A stretch of DNA of 64,000 nucleotides, taken from the NCBI RefSeq assembly GCF_035222375.1, contig NW_026946363.1, forward strand, positions 5,022,001 to 5,086,000, in the 5' to 3' direction. A model generated the notes under the pieces. The model saw nothing but the letters and a program-made list of their open reading frames with translations, had not been told where the DNA came from and did not search any database. Origin of the DNA: Podospora pseudocomata (taxonomy: Eukaryota; Ascomycota; Sordariomycetes; Sordariales; Podosporaceae). The translations under genes and the position numbers were made by a program. Every line of letters begins with the position of its first letter. The first letter of the stretch is position 1. Shown piece after piece: positions 24,831-37,425 of the stretch.

Positions 24831-25261
24831 TCAGTTTGGTCCGCCTCCTCCCTGCTGCTGGTTCTGTTGGACCGACTCCTCCCCAAGGACTTTACTCGCG
24901 GCCATGAATCTATGATCCGACAACGACGAGCGGGTGTCTGTCAGTTTCAACCGTATGTAAAGTACACCAAAGCCAAGTAGGGTTACTCACAGCCCCGCAT
25001 GCCAACTTCCCAGTCCGCGCATGGACTCGGCCTGTACGCTGGTCATACGGAGGAGGTTCTCAGTGTCGGCGAGGTTGTTGGAAAGCTGGGCTAGTTGTTG
25101 TTGGAGTTGGGCCTGGGTGGTGTTAGTATCAGCATCAAATATCACAATATCAAGGACAGAGAATGTAAACAAACCAGTTGCCTAGCTTTAACAGCCCCCC
25201 CAGATGAAGCCATAGACTGGCGTGTTTGTGTGGGGGCGCTGCCGTAGCCTCGTGATGCCAT
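24831..25261 (-). CDS. HSK3: DASH/DAM1 kinetochore complex subunit Hsk3
   Basis: Three exons (25175-25261, 24991-25112, 24831-24909) give a 95-residue protein that no single open frame shows. The junctions are ARQL|AQLQQQLAQLSNNLADTE and SWHAGL|FMAASKVLGEE. Intron 1 (62 nt) has a good ACTAAC branch, and intron 2 (81 nt) has GTGAGT..ATAG ends. The core, QLAQLSNNLADTENLLRMT, then AESMRGLGSWHAGLFMAASK, is a short coiled coil typical of fungal Hsk3. The tail is Gln/Gly-rich. Hsk3 is a small subunit of the ten-protein DASH ring that couples kinetochores to microtubule plus ends. DASH is found in fungi and not in animals or plants, which supports the fungal origin of the window. Confidence 0.9.
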
Positions 25262-27184
25262 GGTGTGTGCTGTTGTGGACTGATATGCAGGTGGTCTGAT
25301 GGCTAGGTAGGCAAAGGACGAAAGGAAATAAAGAAGTCCAAAGTGGGCCCACCGCTGTAGTAGCGGGTTACGTTGTGATATTTCAATGTGGGATTTTGTA
25401 TGGATGGGAATCCCAAGCACGCGTGTTGTTCAGTGATGCGGATGGAACAAAAAGCCCTTAACACGAGAGCGGGGCCGCAGGGCGTTGTCAAACGCGTTTT
25501 TGGCGGGGTAGCTTTGGGGGGTTATAGCAGCAAACAGCACTGCCTGGGCGATTCAATGCCTTGGACTTACGGAGATAGATAGATGACTTGAGAGAGGCTT
25601 CAGTCTGGAGGCTCGGATTTCGACTGATAGCATACTCAAGATATGCCTCTTGTTTTCGATCTGGAAGAACCCTATCATCCATGACTTCATCACACCTGAG
25701 AATTCAGACGAGACACCACACAATGGAATCCCAAGGAGATCTTAGCAACTTCCATGCAGTACTCTTCAACACAGCATAACAACATCAACAAAAACAACGC
25801 CCTCTTTGCTCCCGTATCTGCTCCCCCGCCTCATGCCCGTCTCCCGAGGCGGACAACGTCAAGCTAATTCTTAGTTTCCGTGGCTTGTTGCTGTTCTATG
25901 GCAGCAGCAGTTGATCCCCTCAATAATCAGATCATACGCTCAGATCGCTTCGTCGTCAACCAGCCAACCTTGGTGGGATAATGAACCCTTTCAACAGACG
26001 TAACCGAGCTGGCTCTACACCTACTTGTTGAATAATTTCCGAGTTCCTGAGTGTTTGGAAGCCTCTCGCCACAGGATCAACAGCACCAAACACATATCAA
26101 CTCAAAATAGCTAGAATCCATGACCAGTATGTGTTTCAATCTTCAACCATTGTAATGCTTTGTATTTACCATCCAACTTCTTCGGCAAGCCCTTCCTTCC
26201 TCCTTTTACTTCTGTGTGTCCACACACTTCCCTCCTCTCCCCCCCGGCCCCTTCTCTGGGTAGGTAGGTATTACATCCCTCCTTGAATCAAAGACCCCAA
26301 AAGACAAACTGCCGCCCTCCGATAGCCCACAACAAAACAATGCTCGTAGCTGCAGAATGAATTTACCACCAATAAACATTGCATTATCGTCCTCCCTTTC
26401 CCCCTAAAGCACACACACCGTTGAAACACACAGACACAAAAAAAAAAGCAACGTCGACCAAAAGGAAAAAAAGTTGTCATATGTACTTTGTCTCTTTCTC
26501 TCACTCAACTCTCTCTCTCTTCTTCTCTCTTACACAATTTCAACCCAACCTCCCGCACTCTTCACCATTTCCCCTCCACTTCCCCTCCTCGCTTTTGTAT
26601 CCACCCCTCTTCACTCTCTTCCTTCCCATCAAAAAATGCGATACTAGAAACACACAAAAGAAAAAGAAGAAAAAAAACACAAAGAAAAACTAACATTAAT
26701 TTGATTTTTGTACGCGCGTTCGCCATGTGTGATTGAGAATCTGAGTGTTGTGTGTCAAAAGAAAAAGTCAAAGAATAGTCCAAAAATATTTCCCACTTCT
26801 TGCCCTTCCCACAACACGACACACACACACACAACACGGGTTCTCCCGCCACTCCCAACTCTCTAGACCATAGAAAAAACATGTGTGTATAAAACCTGTG
26901 TAATGTTCGTATCATTTCCTAACCCGTGAGAACGAATTCCATCTCGAAGCTTTGCTCCCCTCCCCGTTCCTTTCGCTCGCTTAATATGTTGTTGTTGCAA
27001 TGTTGTGACTTTGTGTGTCGTGTGTAGATGTTCAACTTCTTCCTCCCGCTCTAGACCAAAACTGTCTTCTTCCCTTCGATCGTCTTGCCTCAGCTCGGCT
27101 CATGGGTTCGTGGGAGGTGACGCAAAGGTGAGGAGCTTATGTGCCCCATTGGATGGGTGCTCCCTCATATCCAACACCAGCCTC
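25262..27184. other. Gene-free 1.9 kb with low-complexity pyrimidine tracts
   Basis: The left end is the promoter of HSK3 and the right end is the 3' flank of the reductase-like gene, both on minus. From about 26395 to 26860 the plus strand is a mix of CT-rich, CACA and A-rich tracts, including runs such as ACACACACACACACAA near 26820. No gene is seen. Confidence 0.45.
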
Positions 27185-29796
27185 TTAACGCACTCCAATC
27201 GGAGGACGGGGGCCTAGGCTGCTCTGACTGCTGGCAGCTGATGGCTCTGAATCAAGGTGGGTGGAATCACCACTGCCCGCGCTAGCACTCGCACTACCGG
27301 TCAGACTTCGCACAGTTTTAGTCTTTGGCGGTTGGAGGGCGCTCACCCCAGCGTGCTGTTCCACCTGTTGTGGCGCAACCATGTTTCCGTGACCGGGTGG
27401 GTATCGGGGCATGGGTTGTCGCACACCATCCGGAGGTGATGGCCTTCCGTTGATTGGCGGTCCAGCATAGCCATTTGGTGGTGATGGTCGTCCCTTGTTG
27501 GTCCCGCCACGCACCGATGGGGTGTAGGGATTTCCTGGAGACTGGCTGGCACGCCGTACGCTGCCATTCATGCCCATAGGTGGGGGCCCTCCCTGATTGT
27601 ACTGCAATTCATCGAGACGAGCAGCCGTCAGAGAATTGGCCCTCGAACCTGCGTGCATGGCCCCTCGATCCACGTTACCGTAGCGATTAGACGTAAAGCC
27701 CAGCAGAGGATCGTCTAAGATGTTTTCGTGCAAGTTCGAAATGGCGGGTGTCATGACTTGACTTGAACGGTTGCGTCCAAAGCTAGGCCGGAACCTGCTG
27801 CGGGTTGACGGTATTGAGTCTGCCTCTGGGTTTTGGCGGAACTGAGCGGCATTGCTAGGCGCTTTCCTATTCTTCTTTGACGTGACGCTCATCATGTCGA
27901 AGTTATCAGGATCGATCATGGGGGCCATCGGCGTGGGGTCGAAGTAGTCTTCTCCGTCCTCGTCGTCGTCATCGTACATGCCACCCGGAGGGGGCCTTTG
28001 TGGTGGCGGCCCTCTTCGTGGGCCGGGGCCGGGTCCGGGTCCAGGTCCAGGTCCGATACCAGCGGCAGCGCGCCTAAGTCTCATCTCCTGCTCCCTTAAC
28101 GCAAGTTCTCGTTGCCGAAGCTGAAGCTCTCTTTCCCTGATGGCAAGGTCTTGTGGTGAAGTACCAGAATAGCCATTTTCGCTCCCCTCGGGGATATCAT
28201 CATAGACCACCAAGTGGCTGAACTCTTCCAGATCCGTTCCTTCCATCGAACCTCGCCTCGAGGGCACACGTGAGTTTGGCCCCATTCCATTTGGCGGCAT
28301 TCCATTAGGCGGACGTCCGTAACCGTTTGGTGGACCTCCGTTCATGGGCGGTGGTGGCCGGCGCATTCCAGGTCCGGGAGGGCCCATTTGCGAAGGAATT
28401 CTTGGACGTGGCCGGCCAGGAGGCATACCGTTCCCGTTGGGCATACCGTTCGGCATCGGTCGGGGTGGACCTTGAGACATCCGGGGCAGTGGGGAAGGCG
28501 TAGCAGACGGTGAGCCTGGCTGCGCTGGCGCCATTGTGGCGTCACCTTTCGGCCGGTTGCGATTGACCAAGTTGAGATTGTGGAGGATGGCGTAAAGCGT
28601 TTCAATCCGGGGAACTGCGACTCCAGTTTCTTGCGATAGCCTCATGGGCGATCCAAGATACGTCTCGATTTCCATGGGACGTCGTGCAATGTAGTCTTGC
28701 CACATGATGTTTTCGGCCCCATTTCTGGCAAATTCGTCGATCGTGCTCTGCTTGAATTCAGGAGGGAACTTACAGCCCTGCGCGTCCGCGAGCGCCAACA
28801 TCTCGTCGATAATGTCGGACACCAGCTTGGCCACCCCAACCTTGTCGAGTAACGCGGCATAGTTGGGCGTTTCGAACAAGACCGTCAGTGGATGAAATGC
28901 AATCGGGCTACATCACAGTTAGTCACCAACTGATATGCCTCCAGCTCATCAGCGTCCCCAAGACTTACCCAATAACTCGTTCGTATTGCTGCTGTCGAAT
29001 ATTAGGCGACACCTTGCAATCGACCTGGCCGGTGCTCAAAGTCATGGCCAGAGCCTGTGCCATATCCTCTTGGATCGTGGGCGGAATGTTGGGGTTCTTG
29101 TTGGCAGGACCAACCCATAGTTCGGCCGACCCCTTGTGCTCGAATTCGCTTCCGCCAAGTTGGGCCAAGTCAGCGCCGCAAACGAGTGAGAGCACTACGT
29201 TTGTCGGGAACCGTTCCTCTATAGCCGATTCGAGTCCGAGTGCGTGGGTTGTGTTCACGAGGATGCAGGTATGTTGAGGCGTCACAACTGAATCGATCAC
29301 CGAAGCGAGGTCGTAGACATCGGGGAGAGCTTTAATACAGAGGATGACGTAGTCGAAAGCTCCCTCCCTGCGTGTAGCAGCCTCCTCTGGCGTCCGGACG
29401 ACTGTATATCAATTCCACGTTTTAGTAAATGCAAAACACACTGGTCGGTCGCTGGTGGGGAGCGCTCATCAATGGGGTGGAGCGTAGAAAAAAGAAGTTG
29501 CATACCATGACGGGGCTTAAACCGCTCGTTCCCAAAAACGAGAGATCTGGGCGCAGGACCGTTAGCATACACATCATCGCACGCATGCGTCAAGCAAAGA
29601 GGTTGGCAGGGCGGCTGCGTGGGTGAGAGGTAGGTGCTTACTTGAACGAGATGCCGTATTGCGACACATGCTCGTAGCCCGTTTTCCACACGAGGGTGAC
29701 GTCGCAGGCATTAGTCGCTTGGAGCCTCCATGATAAGAAGGCAGAAACCGGATTCCCACCGACTGTGACAACATTCATCAGCTCATAGTCCGACAT
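27185..29796 (-). CDS. Ketopantoate-reductase-like (ApbA/PanE fold) protein with long Pro-rich tail
   Basis: Four exons (29642-29796, 29506-29546, 28969-29401, 27185-28907) give 783 residues from an ATG reading MSDYELMNVV. Junctions restore GISFK|SLVFGNERFKPRH|VVRTPEEAA and YERVIG|PIAFHPL. Residues 1-210 form the N-terminal Rossmann part (VGGNPVSAFLSWRL, DYVILCIKALPD, TCILVNTTHALG). About 211-316 is the helical C-terminal ApbA domain. The tail of about 465 residues is disordered and rich in Pro, Gly and Asn (PPNGMPPNG and GPGPGPGPGP stretches). The family normally reduces 2-dehydropantoate with NADPH in pantothenate synthesis. Here the nucleotide loop is GGNPVS rather than GxGxxG, and the tail is unusual, so enzyme activity is uncertain. 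An alternative start using an exon at 30132-30168 is possible. Confidence 0.82.
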
Positions 29797-32700
29797 GTCT
29801 GGCTGCTCTGGCTAGAACACATGTGCAGCAATCCGTTGGGCAGTCTGTTCTTTTTGTTTTTCTGGGAAGAGGGTCGGGGGTCGGGGAAAGAAAACGAGTG
29901 TGGTGGTGGTGGTGGACAACGGGAAGGGTGTCAAGGGGAAGAAAGTTGGACGAGGGGGGCGCCAGAGAAGCGATGCCCACTCTTTTTGGGCTCCCGTCCC
30001 GGGAATTGAGGTGACACTAGGCTGAAGACGGGGATGGGGTGCACAGGAGGGGAATGGAGACAGAGGGACAAGAAACAGGACGAGACGGCGCAGCTCCAAT
30101 TGCAACTGGCGCCGGTGGATGGGCTACTGACCTGATAGGATCTTGAGTCGGGGTGTCATGGGTGCCATGGTGGAGGCCCGATTCGGGATAGTGGGTAGGT
30201 CAAGTTTCGAAGCTGCGAGACCAGCAGCTGTGTCTGGCGGGCAGTGATCGACCAGCAGAACGGGACAAGAGAGCCAGCAGTGTTCTGCGAGCTGTGGTGG
30301 TGGTGGTGGTGTGTGTGTACAGCGTGTCCCACCAAGCGCGACCAAGTTCCCCTTTGTGGCTGGCTTGTTCTGCGGCTTCCAATCAACAATTTTTGTTTTC
30401 TTTCTGGTCTCTCCCGCTGTCGACTTCGAGATCTCGTTTCCGCGGTGGATCTTTGGTTTCTTTTTCCTCTCTCTGCCTTCTCCAATCTCCCCCACACAAG
30501 GCGGTTTCACCCACGAGAGGCCCTCTCGGCGCAGACTGTCGCGAAGACACCGGTCGTTCCCGAGATTTCGTCCAACGGGGCTTGCAGATCGGGGACTTGA
30601 TGATAGAGCGATTGAAAGATATCACACAGACCCTTCGGGTGCTGGCTCAGCAAGCGAACGAGCTCCCCTCGGGCGCAGTAGTTTAGCGGCAGTGACAATT
30701 CGACGATCGTACGTGCGCGCTTCGCAGTGGCGCCGGGGGATCTAACTCTTTGGCTAGCTTCAGGCAAATGCAGACGTAGTGCAAAATGTCAAGCGGCGGG
30801 CTGGTCTGTACGCCAGCAAACGAGCGTGACGCCTTGACGCCCAGAAGGCCCCGACACAAAATCTAGGGTGTTCCTGGGTTTCGATATGGCTGGATTCGGA
30901 TGTGTGGCTGGCGGCGGCGTGGGCTGCTTGTGACGAAGCCGGTGATGATAGGCCGCAAGAGTTGAAAAGGACCGTCTTTTCCCCCGTCTGTTGCGTGTTG
31001 CAGGCCTCGCCGTCTCACACTGTTCTGCTCAAGAAGATGCGGGACAGGATGCGGGATGCGGGATGCTGGGACAGGTATTCTGTAACGAGCGGACGAGCAA
31101 AGAGTCGGGGCGGTCTGGGCAACGATCGAACCACGAGCCACGGGGAAGACGCCTGCTGCAGAGAGACTTTCGAGACACTTTGGGGGTCGGTGCCAAGGTA
31201 TGTGCCGTCGGCGCCGGTAGCAGCTTGGGTGCAAACTGGAGCGACTGGAGCGGACTGGAGCCCGAAAAAAAGGTATTTGCAGGACACAAGAGAGGCAGTC
31301 CCGTCACAGAGCAAAACAAAAATAAAATGGCGATAGGATTCGTAGGGAGGGGACCGGATAATCCGACAGAATCGCAGGCATGGAATTGACCTTTCTCGCA
31401 AGGTTGCGTGTTTCGCCCGTCGGGAGTGGATTCTCTCTGCTGGTTGCCCAGGGCTCTCGTGTCGTCTGCAACGGGAGCGCTTTCTGCCCTACCCAGCAGT
31501 TGAATGCTCCCTGGCCACTGCTTGGATGGATGCTGCGATGGCAGGCACCGTCCATCTCCATCCCCTCTGTCAATGGTAGACAGCCCATTCGGGTGCCAGG
31601 GGTGCTTTACGGGTAGGAAGGCACGCACGCATCAACGCACCCGACATTCTACTGTTGTGGAAATGTGCATTCGGAAGCCCGTGTAGGTAGGTGGGTAGCA
31701 GCCACCAGCCACAGCCTACTAAGATGCCTACCTTGCCGCTTGAAAAAAGATAACAATCTCACTGTCCCTGTCTTCCACGGCGTCGTGGCATTAAACTGAA
31801 CCAGAATATCTATATTTCTCAATGGTACGGTATCTCGTGCCCTGAAACGCCAACCACCGACCGAGAGGCGTCAGATGTCAGAGAGGAGAGTACCTGAACC
31901 GCCAGCTTCGTTGTCAACGCTCCTGATGACAATCGATATTCTCGAACCATCGCCAGCTTCTGAAAATAAAAAAGGCTCGCCAGGGGCAGACCCCCACCTA
32001 TGGATAACTGATCGCTTGTTCCGCAAGCCGATGCGACCGACAAGACTTTTTCGCGGTCGGCCCTGGACAATTTTGCAGGTGGATCGGAAGGGATGTGAAC
32101 AGCATCAACAGGGAACAGGGGCCCATTTGGCCTGTGCCTGATCGGTGACGCGGTCTTAGGCGTGTGGCTTTGAGCGGAAGCTAGCCCGTGTTCAATGTCA
32201 ACATGCCTTTCCAGTGACGTGGGAGGGGCCAGGGGCAACTGAATTTTTCTCGACCGCTCTGACGCTCTGGGAGGCCGAAAATAGATTGGATGATAGGAGA
32301 CGGTTTGAGATGGCAGTTTGGCATTTCTCGCCGTCCGAATCCTTCTCTCATCAGAGTGCGAATGGCCCGGAAACAGATGTTGGAAATTCCACATGCTGGA
32401 CGTTGGATAAGATGACAGCTGGTGTGGTGGGAGAGGCAACCTGCCAAGGCCAGAGTGGGTGGGGGTTTCCCAAAGCCCGGATTTGGCTTCTTACCACGAC
32501 TCTGTCGCTGTTTCAGGCCAATGAAGAAGCTCCAGTTGAGGGTTCCTGATGGCTCTCTTCGGTGTCCGCTTACCGTCCGGTTCTCTTCGGAATTGAAAGC
32601 AACCTCAAGTCTGGCCGACTTCCAAGAAAATCTTGTAGGCACTGTTCTTCCATGGAATTATCCTGGCTTTCATATGGACACAATCTCTCAGCTCGTTCAA

Positions 32701-35700
32701 TAGTCCAATGGCCCAAAACACCTTGGAATGAAGTGGTAGTGCACTAGTTGTCTCTCTGATATCCAGACACTCGTCCTACGCAGATGGATACACGCAGAGG
32801 ATCCTCTCAAAGGCTCAAACCAACCCAGACCAAGGACAGAATGTTTGTTGACCCTGGGGACGGCACACCGCTTGTGGATTGTGTCAATTGTCGAACGATC
32901 TGATGACACGAAGCGATGCAATGGTGCTGGCTTTTGACCTCTGCATTTGCTGCATGCATGTTTGGGATAAGTATCGTATCCGTACCTATGTGTACTTGTC
33001 TTTTTATCTGGATGGATGACACGGAGTCCTTTTGCCATGTCGATGTTCGGTATCAAACGATAGGCGAAGTCTCAGACATTTCCAAAGGATTGTCTCCTAA
33101 GCTGCATATCAATATTGTAGCTCCTCACCAGAATAGGATGAGTCTCTGGAAGAGTTCAACAATTAGAAGTCTAGAGTGTAAGACCGCTTATCGTAACATG
33201 TTCGGTATTTGCGCCTTCTCCAGCCCCTTGCTGAGCTGATACTGGGCAGTCGCGCTTGGCCGGGTCTGCGGCTTGGCGCCACGCACCTAGCGGACCCCTG
33301 TCTGTGATTTCAGAATTTCAGATGAATGACGCACGCTGATGGAACCCTTTCCAACTTTCCCAGCCTCGGTCAAGCGGGGTCAATTGGCGAATTCAAGAAC
33401 GGCCAATGATCATTCCAGCCTCGCAACCACTCCTGGTGAGACGCGACCATACATCTTCTTCAGTTTGCTTCTTCAACATAGAATTTCGATGCTCACAGAC
33501 ATCCCAAAGAGGGACTCCTTCACCTCCGAAACGGGGAGCATGCGAGCAACTCGGAGTTCGGTACTGCAATGCAGCCCCTCTCACATCATGGAGCTTTCCC
33601 CATGAGCTCCTCTCTTCATCACCGAACACCCATCACAAAGCCCCATATGCATCTCGATTTGTATTCAAGGCCAGGTACGGATCCTACCTCAACAAGATCC
33701 ACCGTTCAAGATGGCAGCACTCCTCTGGCAGGTGCTAATTCCGCTGCAAACGCTCCGTACCAATAACAAAGTTCTATCACTATCCCGCTATCTCTCAAAA
33801 GCTGGGTGATAGATTCCCATCTGCGAAACGCCATCCTCCCACGTCTTCCCGCGTCTCAACAGCCTGGGGGTTTGGCCGTTACGGCGCAAAATCTCCGGAA
33901 GCAACCCTCGACGGACAAGCCCTCGATGCCGAGCGCTTGATGAGGCCAGTGTGCCCAGCCTCAACACCGAAGAGAGCCTCATCTTGGCAGGGCATCACCG
34001 CGAAAAGATGAGGATTGGCATGGACAGAGACAAGCCCTCAGTCGACAAACGCCACGGCGGACACCATTGACAGAGCCCTTTTCAGACTGACATCTCGGTG
34101 CTGCTTTCCTATGGCCCCGTCAGCCCGTCCGTGGTGGGTCAAAGCGACACTCGAACCCTGCAGGATACAGGGGTTTCGTCCAGGAAACCTGAATGATTTT
34201 CCAAGAAAATGGAAATTTGGGTCCAGCTTTCCCTCAGTGAATCCGATTATAGATGCAATTGCACCATTCACTGCACGGCAGTATTGCCCTCCTGCAGTTG
34301 GATCACCCATCATTTCCTTGTACAGTCAGTTTGATGATCAGGGCACGCAGGACACCAGGCTGCAGTTGACGCAGTGGGGAACCATTTTGCCGGCACTTCT
34401 GATTATCATCTCTTCGGACGCCCAACCGAACTCGACATGCTGCACAGCTCGCGGTCGAGATGGGAGCGGCCAATGAAGAGGCTGTTGGTCAGATGTTTGT
34501 GACACAACAGCAACCAAGTACACACAGCGAGAACTCCCCTTGGCAATCTTTCTCTGACACAAAGTTTCCGTGATGCATTTCCGAGCGTCTTACCAACTGT
34601 CCGAAGCCTCGTGAACTGGGCCGAGAGTCGTAGGCACCACGGCCGAGTGCAGGTTCATATTGACGCTTATTGCCGCCGACATGCCCCTATCGTCAACATT
34701 GGTCCATGAGCTCGTAGCGTACGGCTAATTGTGCAAGGTGCATGAGGGTAAAGACGGCATTGAGGGGGCACGGGCGAATCGGCTAGATACCAACGATCCA
34801 TCCACAAGTGCCCGTTGTTCGGGACGGCCCAGGAAGTGGTAGTTTGTTCGTCAAGTGTCAAGCAAGGCTTGTTGTTTATCTGCATTGCTGGGTTGGGTCT
34901 GGTAGACCAACCAGAAGACGATGCTATGTAGAAACTGGGAGAACATGCCTTGGTTGCTGTTGATGAAGGCACCACCATGAAGGTTACCGGAGCAGGCGGC
35001 TAATAGCTGACCATATGTCAGGTCTGCTTTTTGGCCGTGATATGCGCTGTCAAACATGGTCAATGTTGACGTTTTTTTGCCTCCCTGCTCGCCATTTTGG
35101 TTCCCTTTCAGGAAGCTGAGGGAAGAGATGGACATTGATTGACAATTGACAGCCAATTGTCGGCATATGGGATTATCGGATGGGAAGCCACCCGTTCCAG
35201 CCGCTGCCTGCCCCCTATTCTCAAAACCTTGATATTGAGCAGTCTGCTTTCACACGTGGCGCCACTGCAACGTGGTAGAGAATTAGACTGGAAGGAGAAA
35301 TTCAGCTCCGTGGCTGTTGGGCGTTATTAAATCAGGTAGGTAATACTGACTGTAGGGGCGTGTGGGGGATTGATGACACCGAAAACGATGGCGGCGGCTT
35401 TTTTGCTTCTTCTTCTTCTTTCTTGCCGTGTTGTCTATGGCTCGGCCCGTAATTGCGTGGCGGTTTGGACAGTAGGATTGTCAATGGAGAAAGGTTGGGG
35501 GTACTGTGCTTTGTTTTCGTGGGCTGAAGAAGCTTGACTTCTTTTAGAGGGGGGGTGTAGGATGTCTCAGATCAATATTGGGCTGTTGACGTTCAGCCCT
35601 GCCCGGTTTTGTAGAAGGATTTACAGAGCTTGCAGGGAATGATGGGAGCCGTTGGGGGGATTGGGGATAGTCCTAAAAGGCGGCTGGGGGGGTGTTGATA

Positions 35701-36943
35701 TTTGTGATTCCGTAGTAGATATGTTTCAATAAGGACGGTAATACTCACTGCCGAACCGCGAGACAAGGTGGCGTGTTGAATTTTGAGGGTCGTCGTACGA
35801 AAACTGCCTGCCCGAGGGGGGGAGACATTGATAGGGGGGTGCAGGAGGCATGTCTGAGATGGGAGGAGGCTTAGAAGGGTTTAGAGACATCGACTGCAGA
35901 TAGCCGACCGCGGAGTCCGAGGGTTTGTCTCTGGGAGCCCCTTTTCTTATCATGGACTGCCTTGGAATTTTAAAGGGGTTTGAGTGGTTGTTGATGGGTG
36001 TTTGGTGAGTTTTGGGTCTTTAAGCTTTCCCCCTTTACGTGGAGGAGGGACGCATGGTTTGATTTGCTCTGGTTCGTACACCTTTATACTGAGGCTAGAG
36101 GGAAGTTGAGAATATCCTGTGTTGATGCCGAGCTGGACATGCTTGTGATATTGTCTTTCAGTGAGAAAGGGCGAAGAGTGAGTGTGGGACTCCTGGTTGG
36201 ACATGTGCTTGATTAAGTTGATTCTGCCAATCTTCAACAGCAACCGCAAAAATGACTGGTTCTTCATCAACAGGAGTGTTTTTTTTTTCAGCTCTCGTCG
36301 GCCTCGTGGGCATCTCACCTTTCCGTTTCCAAATCAAGCCCTTAGGACTGCAAGCCTTCAGTTTACGGTGAAAGCAGTCCCTCTTCTTCGACTTGTGCAA
36401 CTGCCTGTTGACAAAATACCTTCATAGAATCCCGTCCCAGTGACTAACTCTCTCCAATCACGACGAGAAAGTACGAACCTATCTGCTCCTGTCGGAAGCC
36501 CCCTTGAAGTATGCCAGTTAGTTCTGGACTGACAACAAGTCTCGTCATTAGAGGTTGTCGATAGCTCTAGGTCTAGTCCACTCATGTTAAGGTACCTCAT
36601 CACACCATATTTCCCACGACAAAACTCTATGGAGGTAGGCAAACCTGGTACATGATGACTTCGAGAGGAAAAATCAGACAACACCATACCTTATACCTAC
36701 AGAAGTTTTAAAAAAAAATAGCCACGATCCTGCAGCTCATACAAAAACGAAACCCCCTCAACCTCACCACACCTCATCTGCAGGTTTGTCAGAAAGACCT
36801 CTTCGAAAATGTTTAACATCGTTCATCCCATCATGCACCAGACCATAACCACCTTGCAAAGGGCGAGTAGTTGTGGCTGTCTCCCCCTTCAACTACACTC
36901 AAAACCTCTATTCCCAACTAACCGCAACAGCAACAACAAAACA
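29797..36943. other. 7.1 kb almost empty region upstream of the reductase-like gene
   Basis: The left end is leader and promoter of the reductase-like gene. The region has GGT and GT microsatellite-like runs near 29899-29915 and 30295-30320, and a T-rich ladder near 35398-35435. The longest open frames (199 codons at 31029-31628 minus; 206 codons at 31819-32439 minus) show no motif. The only coding hint is the short exon candidate at 35749-35953 on minus. The rest shows no gene, RNA or transposon that I can support. Confidence 0.45.
35749..35953 (-). CDS. Possible first exon of a small unknown protein
   Basis: An ATG at 35953 opens a frame of 68 codons starting MIRKGAPRDKPSDSAVGYLQ, with a Pro-rich centre (SKPPPISDMPPAPPYQ). 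It meets a strong GTGAGT donor directly after SRFG. If a nearby acceptor ending CTTTTAG is used, the frame continues with a short stretch containing PCKLCKSFYK and then stops, giving roughly 95 residues. Other acceptors give different ends. I do not recognise any family. The intact start, composition and good donor favour a real exon, but there is no homology support and the downstream exons are unresolved. Confidence 0.25.
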
Positions 36944-37056
36944 GGGCGTGTGGCTCAGTTGGTAGAGCGTTCGCTTAGCATACTCAAGTCCCTTGACTAA
37001 ATGTCAGGGATCCCATTGTATGCGAAAGGTCCTGGGTTCGATTCCCAGCTCGTCCA
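36944..37056 (+). tRNA. tRNA-Ala (AGC) with 40-nt intron
   Basis: Exon 1 is 36944-36980 and exon 2 is 37021-37056, giving a mature 73-nt tRNA. The acceptor arm GGGCGTG/CTCGTCC is the same as in yeast tRNA-Ala(AGC), including the internal T-T mismatch. The anticodon loop reads TTAGCAT after splicing, closed by TTCGC/GCGAA. The T arm is CTGGGTTCGATTCCCAG. The intron sits one base 3' of the anticodon, the normal place for the tRNA splicing endonuclease. Confidence 0.95.
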
Positions 37057-37425
37057 AAGAAACTTCGTCTTTTGCCCACTCTTCCCCAGTGGGGTACATT
37101 CTTTTTTGAGTTTGTGTTGAAATTTCGCTTGTACAAGTCAGCATGACGCTTTACTGCTGCGTTGGGGGGTTAAGGATATGGTTAGAGGGGGTTAGTTGGT
37201 GAAATTCAGGAATGAGGCTATCACCAATGTCTTCGACCCGGTCACCAGAAAAACACAATGGGTGTGATTTCTGTCGCGGAAGCACGGCTAACCTGCGTAT
37301 ACTGCTGCAAATTTCATGCTGATGTAAGGACAAAAAGCCGCCATGCATAATACCCAATTGCCTGCTTCTCATGCCTTGCCGTCTATGTGCCTAAGCCAAA
37401 TCATACACTGCTTTCTCACCCTTCC
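37057..37425. other. Spacer between tRNA-Ala and CAB2
   Basis: A T-rich stretch near 37101-37106 may end the tRNA transcript. The remainder is the 3' flank of CAB2 (minus). No gene is seen. Confidence 0.4.

Noticed and set aside
31029-31628. 199-codon minus frame upstream of the reductase-like gene
   Set aside because: Pro/Ser-rich without a motif. Several frames on both strands are open here, which points to composition.
31819-32439. 206-codon minus frame
   Set aside because: No family resemblance, and no flanking exon signals that extend it.
34851-35156. Minus frame with SSLSFLKGN and GAFINSNQGMF segments
   Set aside because: I tried to join it to the exon candidate at 35749-35953 but could not find an acceptor giving a continuous, sensible protein.
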